From the NCBI RefSeq assembly GCF_002943565.1, contig NZ_PJCH01000005.1, positions 62,001-126,000 of the forward strand: a stretch of DNA of 64,000 nucleotides. Reading direction: 5' to 3'. The first letter of the stretch is position 1. Each line of letters opens with the position of its first letter. This document shows, piece by piece, positions 27,309 through 35,129 of the stretch. The notes beneath the pieces were generated by a model, which was not told the origin of the DNA, made no database searches, and saw nothing but the letters and a program-made list of their open reading frames with translations. The DNA is from Hyphococcus luteus (GTDB taxonomy: Bacteria > Pseudomonadota > Alphaproteobacteria > Caulobacterales > Parvularculaceae). A program made the translations under genes and the position numbers.

Positions 27309-28082
27309 TCAGCGCGCAGAAAACCCGCCGTCGATGACCAGTTCCGTCCCGGTCACATAGGCCGACTCGTCGCTGGCGAGATAGACCATGCCGCTCGCAA
27401 TATCCTCCGGTGCGCCGTTCTGGCCCATGGGGATGTTGGCGGCGACGCGGGTGAACAGCGCGTCGGCCTGGTCGGGCTCCAGCTCCATCATTTCCGATTC
27501 GCCGATGCGCGTGTCGATGAAGCCCGGATGAATGGAGTTGCAGCGGATCTTGTATCCCTGCTCGGCGCAATGCAGCGCCACGGACTTGGTCAGAAAACGC
27601 ACGCCGCCCTTGGTCGCGCTATAGGCCGGCGCCTTCGCCTCGCTGACAATGCCGAAGATCGAGGAAACATTGATGATGGAGCCGCCGCCGCGCGGCTTCA
27701 TCAGCCTGACGGCCATCTGCGAGCCGAGAAAGACGCTGTCGAGATTGATCGCCATCACCTTGCGCCAGTTGTCGAAAGAGATGTCTTCGATATTTTTGAG
27801 CGCGCCGACGCCGGCGTTGTTGACCATGATGTCGAGACCGCCGAAGCGGTCCAGGATCTCAGCTTCGACGTCCTTCCACCGGTCCGGGCTGGCGACGTCA
27901 TGATTGAGGTAATGCCCCTCGCCGCCGTCCTGCGAGATGAGACCGAGCACTTCCTTCGCGCGCTCGTCGTCGATGTCGGAACAGATGACGGTCGCGCCTT
28001 CGGCCGCAAAACGGATCGCCGTCGCCGCGCCGATGCCGCTCGCCGCGCCCGTCACATAAGCAATCTTGTTTTTGAGCCTCAT
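27309..28082 (-). CDS. short-chain dehydrogenase/reductase
   Basis: A 257-aa classical SDR. The cofactor motif is TGAASGIG near residue 12, NNAGVGAL marks the second site, and the catalytic S-YxxxK set is NVSSIFG...YSATKGG. ICSDIDDE after beta-2 (Asp) indicates preference for NAD over NADP. The C-terminus has DGGFSAR. The start at 28082 removes an unlikely 11-residue extension. Substrate not predictable; many such enzymes are annotated as cyclohexanol or 3-oxoacyl reductases. Confidence 0.92.
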   Translation of the reverse strand: MRLKNKIAYVTGAASGIGAATAIRFAAEGATVICSDIDDERAKEVLGLISQDGGEGHYLNHDVASPDRWKDVEAEILDRFGGLDIMVNNAGVGALKNIEDISFDNWRKVMAINLDSVFLGSQMAVRLMKPRGGGSIINVSSIFGIVSEAKAPAYSATKGGVRFLTKSVALHCAEQGYKIRCNSIHPGFIDTRIGESEMMELEPDQADALFTRVAANIPMGQNGAPEDIASGMVYLASDESAYVTGTELVIDGGFSAR

Positions 28083-28161
28083 CGCGCCGCCTTCCCTGTC
28101 TGTTTCGGAAAGCAAGCTACGACATCATCCGAAGAAACAGCCGCACCGAGGGCGAACAAAA

Positions 28162-29229
28162 TTACGGCCAGCCGACGCGTTCGAAAATCCGCACCGCCTC
28201 GGGCTGGTTCTCGCCCAGGACGGAAGCCGGGAGGTCGTCCTCTTTGAAGCCCGTATAAGCGGCGATGGGGCCTTCGGCCTCGACGCCCGGAACCACCGGA
28301 TATTCATTATTGCCGCGGGCGAAAGCTTTCTGGGATTCATCGCGCAGGAGAAATTCGATCAGCCTTTCCGCATTCTCGGCGTTCGGCGCGTATTTCGTCA
28401 CCCCGGCGCCGGAAATATTCACATGCGCGCCTCTTCCATTCTGGTTCGGGAAGAAGAGTTCGATCTTGTCGCCGATGGCGGCGGCTTGCTCGTTATCGGA
28501 GCCGATATAACGCGCCGTATAATAGCTGTTGACGATGCCGAGGCGGCAGAGCCCGGCGGCGACCGCTTCGATCTGAGTCGTGTCGTTGCCTTGCGGCTTC
28601 CTCGCGAAATTGGCGACGACGCCGGCGGCCCATCCTTGCGCTTTCTCCGCGCCGTCATGGGCGATGATCGAGGCGAGCAGCGACTGGTTGTAAATGTTCG
28701 AGGACGAGCGCACGCAGATCATGCCCCGATAAGCGGGATCGGCGAGGTCTTCATAGGTTTCGAGCCCTTCTGGAAGACCCATATCCTTGTTGTAGATGAC
28801 GATGCGCGCGCGTTTCGACAGCCCGTACCATTTGCCGTCCGGATGACGGAACTGTTCAGGGACGCGCTCGTTCAGCGTCTCATTGTCGATAGAGCGGAAC
28901 ACGTCGCGCTCGTCGGCGCGCCAGAGAATGCCGGCGTCGGCGGTGATAAACACGTCGGCGGGGCTCGCTTCGGCTTCCTGCGCCAGCCGTTCGATCAGCG
29001 CGTCGCCGCCCGCCTCGATGTAATTGACGTCAATCCCGGTTTCCGCCGTAAACTGATCGTAAAGCGCGAGATCGGAATCGTAATGGCGCCCGGAATAGAC
29101 ATTGACCGACCCGGTGATGACGCGCTCTTCGCCGCCATCCGAAGGTCCGCCGCAGCCTGCGAGGAAAAGCGCGGCGGCGAGCCCCGCAATCGCTGAAAAG
29201 CCTTTGCCCGAAACCGTCTTCAAAATCAT
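28162..29229 (-). CDS. fbpA: ferric-iron ABC transporter substrate-binding protein
   Basis: A 355-aa periplasmic iron-binding protein of the FbpA/FutA type. It starts with a lipoprotein signal (LAGCGG) and continues with VNVYSGRHYDSDLALYDQF. Near the C-terminal side NSYYTARYIGS supplies the paired tyrosines that bind Fe(III). It is the lipoprotein form, common in Alphaproteobacteria. A Fur-like box lies 17-44 bp upstream of its start, so it can be transcribed separately from fbpC. Confidence 0.92.
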   Translation of the reverse strand: MILKTVSGKGFSAIAGLAAALFLAGCGGPSDGGEERVITGSVNVYSGRHYDSDLALYDQFTAETGIDVNYIEAGGDALIERLAQEAEASPADVFITADAGILWRADERDVFRSIDNETLNERVPEQFRHPDGKWYGLSKRARIVIYNKDMGLPEGLETYEDLADPAYRGMICVRSSSNIYNQSLLASIIAHDGAEKAQGWAAGVVANFARKPQGNDTTQIEAVAAGLCRLGIVNSYYTARYIGSDNEQAAAIGDKIELFFPNQNGRGAHVNISGAGVTKYAPNAENAERLIEFLLRDESQKAFARGNNEYPVVPGVEAEGPIAAYTGFKEDDLPASVLGENQPEAVRIFERVGWP

Positions 29230-29245
29230 TCCGTCCGCCCGTTAG

Positions 29246-29273
29246 TTTTGCGAGTAATTCTCAATAGCAAAAT
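29246..29273 (-). promoter_or_regulatory. Fur box upstream of fbpA
   Basis: Minus-strand TTGAGAATTACTCGCAA is close to the classical Fur operator with a GAG-N5-CTC centre and flanking TTTTGC/GCAAAA arms. It sits directly before the fbpA start, and iron repression is the natural reading. Confidence 0.65.
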
Positions 29274-29330
29274 AGGCGCGCAGCCCCCTGAACGCAAGGC
29301 GAGAAAGCGACGCAGCGCCGCCTCAGGCGG

Positions 29331-30344
29331 CTATTCTCCCCTGAAAATGAACGCCTTCGACCAGTCGGCCGCAACGGAGAGCGTCGCGCCCGGCTCCGGC
29401 GGCGCATCCATTCTTACCGTCACGGAGGTCTTGTCCGGCCCGTCGAGACGCACGAGCCAGCCCGGTCCGGCGAAACGGATGTCGGCGGCGCGGAACGGCC
29501 CGTTCGGGTCTTCGCGCGCGGCGAGACAATCGGCGCGCAGGATCGCCCGCGCCGCGCCTCCTTCAACGCCGGGCGCCGCTGTCTCTCCGAGAATGGAGCG
29601 GAAGGCGCCGTCCCTGATCTCGCCGTCGAGAATCTGGCAGCCGGGAAACAGCCCCGCCCCCTCAGGCGTTTGCGGATTGTTGTACAAGTCTTCGGGGCTC
29701 GCGGTCTCGACGATCTTTCCCTCGCGCATCAGGGCGATGCGATCGCCGAGCGCCAGCGCCTCTTCCGCGTCATGCGTGACGAGCAGCACCGCCGCTTTCT
29801 GTTCCTTCAGCACACGGCGCAATTCCTCGCGCAGGCGCCGGCGCAAAGCGACGTCGATGCTGGCGAAGGGCTCGTCCAGCAAGAGCGCTTTGGGTTTTCG
29901 CGCCATGGCGCGGGCGAGGGCCACGCGCTGCTGCTGGCCGCCGGACAGCTCATGCGGATAACGCCGGGCAAGCTCTTCAATGCCGAAAGCTTTCAACTGC
30001 CCGGCGATGCGGACCTTTGCATCGCGCGCGCCTTTAAGGCCAAAAGCGATGTTCTTTTCTACCGTGAGGTGCGGAAAGAGAACGTAATCCTGAAAAACGA
30101 AACCGACGGGCCGCTTTTCCGGCGGCGTCTGCCAGTCCGGGGTTGCAAGCGTCTCGCCGTCAAGCGCGACCTCGCCCGCCTGCAAGGGCTCGAGCCCCGC
30201 GGCGAGGCGCAACAGCGTGGTCTTGCCGCAGCCCGACGGCCCGAAAAGGCAGACGATTTCGCCCGCCACGGCGTCCAGCGACGCGCCGTCGACGGCCCGC
30301 ACCGCGCCGAAATGGTGCGAAATATCGGTGAGGCTGAGGCTCAT
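29331..30344 (-). CDS. fbpC: ferric-iron ABC transporter ATP-binding protein
   Basis: A 337-aa ABC ATPase. Walker A is GPSGCGKTT (residues 34-42), the signature is LSGGQQQRVALARA, Walker B is ALLLDEPFASID, and the H-loop is VTHDAEEA. The C-terminal ~120 residues form the regulatory TOBE-type domain seen in FbpC. It is divergent from the permease gene fbpB and 101 bp before fbpA, so the three transporter genes lie around one shared control region. Confidence 0.93.
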   Translation of the reverse strand: MSLSLTDISHHFGAVRAVDGASLDAVAGEIVCLFGPSGCGKTTLLRLAAGLEPLQAGEVALDGETLATPDWQTPPEKRPVGFVFQDYVLFPHLTVEKNIAFGLKGARDAKVRIAGQLKAFGIEELARRYPHELSGGQQQRVALARAMARKPKALLLDEPFASIDVALRRRLREELRRVLKEQKAAVLLVTHDAEEALALGDRIALMREGKIVETASPEDLYNNPQTPEGAGLFPGCQILDGEIRDGAFRSILGETAAPGVEGGAARAILRADCLAAREDPNGPFRAADIRFAGPGWLVRLDGPDKTSVTVRMDAPPEPGATLSVAADWSKAFIFRGE

Positions 30345-30428
30345 GAGGGTCTTAAGGCCGTTTCTTTCACAAGAGGATTGCGTTTCGGGGATTGGGAATT
30401 GCCTGACTTTCGCCTAGATGTCACGTCT

Positions 30429-30443
30429 TGAGAACGAGTATCA
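30429..30443. promoter_or_regulatory. Fur box between fbpC and fbpB
   Basis: TGAGAAC-G-AGTATCA matches the 7-1-7 Fur consensus TGATAAT-N-ATTATCA at 11 of 14 positions. It ends 6 bp before the fbpB start and lies in the 105-bp divergent spacer. Confidence 0.55.
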
Positions 30444-30449
30444 AGAGCA

Positions 30450-32081
30450 ATGCCGGACGCGAAGCAGGAAAAGAATCTCGAAGGATTAGGGGCGATCATG
30501 GTGATCGCGCTCCTCGCCGCCGCGCCCATTGCCGCGGTGATCGCCGGGGCGGCGGGCGCGGGTGAAAACCTCCTCTTCGGCGCGCGAGGCTTTCATTATC
30601 TCTCGACGACGCTGTTCCTCTGCCTTTTCGCCGGGGCGGGCGCGGGCGCCCTCGGCGCCGGCGCGGCGATGCTGATCTCCCTCGCCGAGTTTCCGGGCCG
30701 GAAATTGTTCGCGATTGCGCTGGCGCTTCCCTTCGCCATCCCCGCCTATGTGGCGGCCTATGCTTACGGCGATCTCTTCGGCCCGTTCGGCGCCGTCGCC
30801 GCTGTCACCGGGCCGGAGGCGCTGCCGGAAATCCGCTCGCTGCCGGGGGCCGCATTCGTCCTGATGCTGACGACTTATCCTTATGTCTATCTCGCCATGA
30901 CGGCGTCTTTGTCGGCGCGCTCGGCCTCTTTAATGGAGGCGGCGCGCGCGCTCGGCGCTTCGCCCTTGCGCGCCAGCTTCGATATTCTTCTGACCGCCAG
31001 CCGTCCGGCCTTTTTCGGCGGGCTCGCGCTGGCGCTGATGGAGATCGCCGCCGATTACGGCGTCGCCGATTATTTCGGCGTGCGCACTTTAAGCGTCGGC
31101 ATTTTCCGCACCTGGCACGGGCTTGGCGATCTCACCGGCGCCATGCAGCTCGCGGCGGGTCTCTTTTTCGTGGCGCTCCTCCTCGTGCTCATGGAAAGCG
31201 CAAGCCGCAAGGGACGCGCGAGCGAAGATGTGCGCGCGGCGCGCGAAAGCCGGCCTTTGAAACTCTCAGGCCCGCACGCCATCGGCGCCATGACGCTTTG
31301 CGCCTTGCCCGTCATTTTCGGGTTTGTCGCACCGGCGGGCGTGCTCATCGCCAAGCTCGATTTTGGCGCCGGCACCTTCGCCCCGCGCCATCTCGGCGAG
31401 GCGGCGCGCCATACGGCCTTCATCGCCGCCGCGGGCGCCTTTCTCGCCGCCGCCCTGTCCCTCATGCTCGCTTATGGCGCGCGGGCCGCGCGCGGGCGCA
31501 TCGCCAAACTCGCCTTGCGCGCCGCAACGCTTGGCTATGCGGTGCCCGGCGCGGTGATGTCGATTGGCATTCTGGCGCTGTCGGCGGGTTTCGCGCGGGT
31601 CACAGGCCATGCGGTCGCGGGCGGCGTTCTGGTTCTACTTTACGCTTATGTGGCGCGCTTCCTCACCGCCGGATACAACGCCACCGCCGGGGGCATGGCG
31701 CAGATTTCGCCGCAACTCGACGCGGCGGCAAAGATGCTGGGCGCCGCGCCGGCAAGGCTGGTGCGCGAGGTGCACTGGCCCATGGCGCGCGGCTCGATCC
31801 TCGCCGGGGCGGCCATTGTCGCCATCGACATCGCGAAAGAGCTGCCGGCGACGCTGATCTTGAGGCCCTTCAATTTCGAAACGCTCAGCACCCAGATTTA
31901 CCGCCTCGCCTCAGACGAACGCCTCGCCGACGCGGCACCGGCGGCGCTCATCCTCATCGGGCTCGGTCTTGCACCATCCTTGATCCTCAGCCTTATCGCC
32001 GACCGGAGCGCGCAAAAAACCCGCAAGCGCGAAACGCTTGCGGGTCCGGAGCCTGAGCTCGAAAGTTTCAGCACTTCGTGA
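30450..32081 (+). CDS. fbpB: ferric-iron ABC transporter permease
   Basis: A 543-aa double-domain permease with about 12 membrane helices. Each half carries an EAA loop: EAARALGASPLRASFDIL in the first and DAAAKMLGAAPARLVREVHWP in the second. It makes the channel for FbpA and FbpC. It runs opposite to them, from the shared divergent control region. The last ~20 codons (after QKTRKRETLAGPE) coincide with a terminator hairpin for the opposite strand, so the C-terminal tail may be a recent extension. Confidence 0.93.
   Translation: MPDAKQEKNLEGLGAIMVIALLAAAPIAAVIAGAAGAGENLLFGARGFHYLSTTLFLCLFAGAGAGALGAGAAMLISLAEFPGRKLFAIALALPFAIPAYVAAYAYGDLFGPFGAVAAVTGPEALPEIRSLPGAAFVLMLTTYPYVYLAMTASLSARSASLMEAARALGASPLRASFDILLTASRPAFFGGLALALMEIAADYGVADYFGVRTLSVGIFRTWHGLGDLTGAMQLAAGLFFVALLLVLMESASRKGRASEDVRAARESRPLKLSGPHAIGAMTLCALPVIFGFVAPAGVLIAKLDFGAGTFAPRHLGEAARHTAFIAAAGAFLAAALSLMLAYGARAARGRIAKLALRAATLGYAVPGAVMSIGILALSAGFARVTGHAVAGGVLVLLYAYVARFLTAGYNATAGGMAQISPQLDAAAKMLGAAPARLVREVHWPMARGSILAGAAIVAIDIAKELPATLILRPFNFETLSTQIYRLASDERLADAAPAALILIGLGLAPSLILSLIADRSAQKTRKRETLAGPEPELESFSTS
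32013..32045 (-). terminator. minus-strand terminator embedded in the 3' end of fbpB
   Basis: An 11-bp perfect stem (ACCCGCAAGCG at 32019-32029 with CGCTTGCGGGT at 32035-32045) with a 5-nt loop is followed on the minus strand by a run of T (32018-32014). It would end the amidohydrolase transcript about 125 bp after its last stop, inside the fbpB coding sequence. Confidence 0.75.
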
Positions 32082-32165
32082 ACGTGGAAGGTCAGATGTT
32101 CGTTTCCACGCCACGATGCGGCGACGGCTCTCCTAAAAAAAGAGCCTGAACTCGAAAGCTTCAGC
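32049..32165. repeat. 24-bp direct repeat flanking the fbpB stop
   Basis: Copies at 32049-32072 and 32142-32165 (GAGCCTGA(G/A)CTCGAAAG and following) differ at two positions and lie 93 bp apart. The first is inside the last fbpB codons, the second between the converging genes. Origin unknown. Confidence 0.6.
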
Positions 32166-32170
32166 GCGTC

Positions 32171-33478
32171 TTAGTCACTTTCGCCGCCGCGATAAGCAAA
32201 GGGCAGATCGCCGCGGGAGAGATCGCGATAACGCTGCATCAGCATGTGCTGGCGGTTTTCGAGATCCTGTTCGCGGCCGTTGATGAACACTGTTTCCGGC
32301 TTCGTCGTCACTTCGAGGGGATCGCCGTCCCAGATCACCACGTCAGCGATTTTACCCGCCTCGAGGGAACCGAGCTCATCCGCAACGCCGAACATTTCCG
32401 CCGGGGCGAGGGTGATCGCTTTCAGGCCCGCCTCGTGAGGCAGGCCTTCGGCGACGGCGTTGCCCGCATGCTGGCGGATGAGGCGGAGATTATGCGCCCC
32501 TTCATAGAAGGAAATGTCGACGCCCGCCTGATGGAGGCGCGCGGCGTTTTTCAAAGTCGAGTCGATATCCTCGAACTGATTGGGAAGATTGGCCATGCCG
32601 CTGATGATCACCGGAATGTTCGCCATGGCGAGCTCGCGCCCGACGCGCCAGGCCTCCGACCCGCCGACAATGACCGCCTTCAACCGATAAGTGTTTTTCA
32701 GACGGATGAGCGTGCGAATGTCATTGGCGCTGTTGACCTGCACGATCAGCGGCTGTTCGCCGGCGACTACGGGGCCGAGCGCTTTCAGGTCCGAAAGCGC
32801 GAAGCGCGCTTCATGAGGACGGCGCACATAGTCGTTGGGATTGGCGGCGTAAGAGCGCGCCTCGTCGAGATATTCGCGCAACACCGCCCAGGCGCCCAGG
32901 CGCGTGCCGCCTTCGCGCATGGCCCCGCGCTCGCCCATGGCGGCGATTTGCGCCGCGCCGGCGCGGGTGATCGAATTGGCGCGGCCGGAAAGATCGACCA
33001 CCGCCGCCTTGCCGGCGAACAGCGTGTCGCCGGCGCTCGGCGCCGACAGCGCGCGGGTGACGCCGCCGGCGCGGTTCACCGGAATGAGGACCGATGAGGG
33101 ATTGAAGGCGTCGACGGCGTCGAGTGCGGCGCCGAGGGGAAAGCCCTCGGCGGGGCGTGAATCATTGGCGTCGTCGACGGCGCCAATCTCGACAAGGCCG
33201 ATGCTCGAATAGGCGCCGAAAAGCCCCGGCGTCACGGTCTTGCCCGACGCGTCGATGACCTGCGCGCCCGCAGGCGCCGTCAGATCGGCGCCGACATGCG
33301 CAATGCGTCCGTCGCGGATGACGACATCGCCTTCTTCAATGACGTCGCCGGAGACCGTGTGCACGGTTCCGTCCATAATCGCGACGGTCTGCGCGGCGGC
33401 TGCGGAAACAAGCACGGCCCCGGCGCAAGCGAAAGCGGTCAGCGTTTTCATGGTGAAGTTTTTCATTGCGTTTCTCAT
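32171..33478 (-). CDS. exported amidohydrolase-like protein lacking the HxH motif
   Basis: A 435-aa amidohydrolase-superfamily protein with an N-terminal signal peptide (AFACAGAVLVSAAAAQ). The flanking fold elements are present (DASGKTVTPGLFGAY; EAGKIADVVIWDGDPLE), but where active members have HxH after TPG it reads GLFGAYSSIG. The later metal His and Asp are also not evident. It overlaps the active-type partner gene by 4 bp (ATGA). A pseudoenzyme or structural partner is the likely role. Confidence 0.85.
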   Translation of the reverse strand: MRNAMKNFTMKTLTAFACAGAVLVSAAAAQTVAIMDGTVHTVSGDVIEEGDVVIRDGRIAHVGADLTAPAGAQVIDASGKTVTPGLFGAYSSIGLVEIGAVDDANDSRPAEGFPLGAALDAVDAFNPSSVLIPVNRAGGVTRALSAPSAGDTLFAGKAAVVDLSGRANSITRAGAAQIAAMGERGAMREGGTRLGAWAVLREYLDEARSYAANPNDYVRRPHEARFALSDLKALGPVVAGEQPLIVQVNSANDIRTLIRLKNTYRLKAVIVGGSEAWRVGRELAMANIPVIISGMANLPNQFEDIDSTLKNAARLHQAGVDISFYEGAHNLRLIRQHAGNAVAEGLPHEAGLKAITLAPAEMFGVADELGSLEAGKIADVVIWDGDPLEVTTKPETVFINGREQDLENRQHMLMQRYRDLSRGDLPFAYRGGESD

Positions 33479-34992
33479 TGTCCCGCTCCGCCGGTATAGC
33501 CGTTGTCATGAAGGCCGAGTTCGAAATCGACCCGCGGCGAAAGCGACGGATCGGACCGGTCATACATCAGGGCGCCGTCGATATAGACTTTCTCGGCCTT
33601 GGCGTAGACCGAAAACGGATTGCCGTTCCAGACGACCACATCGGCCATCTTGCCCGCCTCAAGAGCGCCGGTCTTGTCGCCGATGCCCATGGCTTTCGCC
33701 GGATTGGCCGTCAGCCATACAATGGCGTCTTCCGGTTCGATTTCGAGCCCGATGCGCCGCCCGTCGGCCATGGCTTTGGCCGCCTCCTGGTTGAGGCGCT
33801 GAATGCCGAGCGCATCGTCGGAATGGATGATGGCGCAGCCGCCGGGCTGCGCGTCGACCAAAGCCGCGTTTTCGCCGACCGTGTCGAAGGCTTCGAGTTT
33901 AAAGCCCCACCAGTCCGCCCAGACCGCGGCGCAGACGTCGTTCTCGGCGAGATAGTCCGCGATTTTGTAGGCTTCGATGGCGTGATGGAAAGTCGAGACC
34001 TTGTAGCCGAACTCCTCGGCCATATCGAGGACCTGGACCATTTCATCCGCACGGTAACAATGCATGTTGACGAGGATGTCGCCGCGCAGGACGCCGGCAA
34101 GGGTTTCAAGCTTCAGATCGCGGGCCGGCGCATCGGGCGCGTCGCCTTTGTCTTTTTTGTCGCTATCGGCCCATTCGTCATATTTCTTCCAATAGTCGTC
34201 CCATTTCTTTTTATAGGCCGTCGCTTCGATCCAGGCGGCGCGATAACCGGCCATGTTGCCCATGCGCGTGTCGGGACCGCCGCGCTCGCCGTAAACCCGT
34301 TTCGGATTTTCGCCGCAGGCCATTTTGAGCCCGTAAGGCGCATCGGGAAACTTCATGCCCTGCACGGTGCGCGAGGGGACGTTTTTCAGGATCGCCGAGC
34401 GGCCGCCGAACAGGTTGGCGGAGCCGGGAAGAATTTGTAAGGACGTGATCCCGCCCGCGAGCGCCCGCGTGAAGCCCGCATCCTGCGGCCAGACCGAATG
34501 TTCGGCCCAGACATAAGCGGTGTTGGGCGCGACGATCTCGTTGCCGTCGGACGTCGAGGCGTTCGAGGGCGAGGGATAGTCGCCGAGATGGGAGTGAATG
34601 TCGATGATCCCCGGGGTGATCCATTTGCCTTCGGCGTCGATCGTTTCCGCGCCTTCCGGCGCTTCTATGGAATCGGCCGCGCCGACAGCGGAAACCTTGC
34701 CGTCTGCAATCAGGACCGACCCGTTTTCGATGCGCTCGCCGGTTCCGGTCAGCACCGTGGCGCCAGTCAAAAGCACGGTTTCGCCGGGATAGGGCTTATA
34801 GGTCGACGGATAAGGATCGCGCGGCGGGCGGACCGGCCCTTCCGCCTTTTCCGCGCCGTCATCGCTCGCGGACGCCGCCGCATCGGCCGGGGCCGCACCG
34901 GGGGCGGCGGTCTCCGCGGTCTCGTCCCCGGTCTCTTGCGCACAGGCGCTAAGCATCAGGACAGCCGCCGCCGTCCATGCCAGTTTTCGCAT
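33475..34992 (-). CDS. exported amidohydrolase (lipoprotein)
   Basis: A 505-aa amidohydrolase-superfamily enzyme with lipobox LSAC and a disordered acidic linker rich in Ala, Glu and Pro (residues 20-55). The metal-site motifs are intact: ITPGIIDIHSHLGDY, NMHCYRADE, TFHHAIEAYK and IIHSDD. It is followed by a homologue that lacks HxH. Relatives are annotated imidazolonepropionase-like or simply amidohydrolase, and the natural substrate, probably a peptide-like or cyclic amide in the periplasm, is unknown. Confidence 0.9.
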   Translation of the reverse strand: MRKLAWTAAAVLMLSACAQETGDETAETAAPGAAPADAAASASDDGAEKAEGPVRPPRDPYPSTYKPYPGETVLLTGATVLTGTGERIENGSVLIADGKVSAVGAADSIEAPEGAETIDAEGKWITPGIIDIHSHLGDYPSPSNASTSDGNEIVAPNTAYVWAEHSVWPQDAGFTRALAGGITSLQILPGSANLFGGRSAILKNVPSRTVQGMKFPDAPYGLKMACGENPKRVYGERGGPDTRMGNMAGYRAAWIEATAYKKKWDDYWKKYDEWADSDKKDKGDAPDAPARDLKLETLAGVLRGDILVNMHCYRADEMVQVLDMAEEFGYKVSTFHHAIEAYKIADYLAENDVCAAVWADWWGFKLEAFDTVGENAALVDAQPGGCAIIHSDDALGIQRLNQEAAKAMADGRRIGLEIEPEDAIVWLTANPAKAMGIGDKTGALEAGKMADVVVWNGNPFSVYAKAEKVYIDGALMYDRSDPSLSPRVDFELGLHDNGYTGGAGQ

Positions 34993-35129
34993 AAGTCCCT
35001 CAATTGGCTGCTGACGCCGTTCGACAGCGTCGTTGGTTGTGTCATAAGACTAACGTAAAAGAGGCTTAGGGCCACCCCGCGTCCCACGGGACTATCGGCC
35101 GCAGCGTTTTCGGGGAAGGGGAAAAACCT

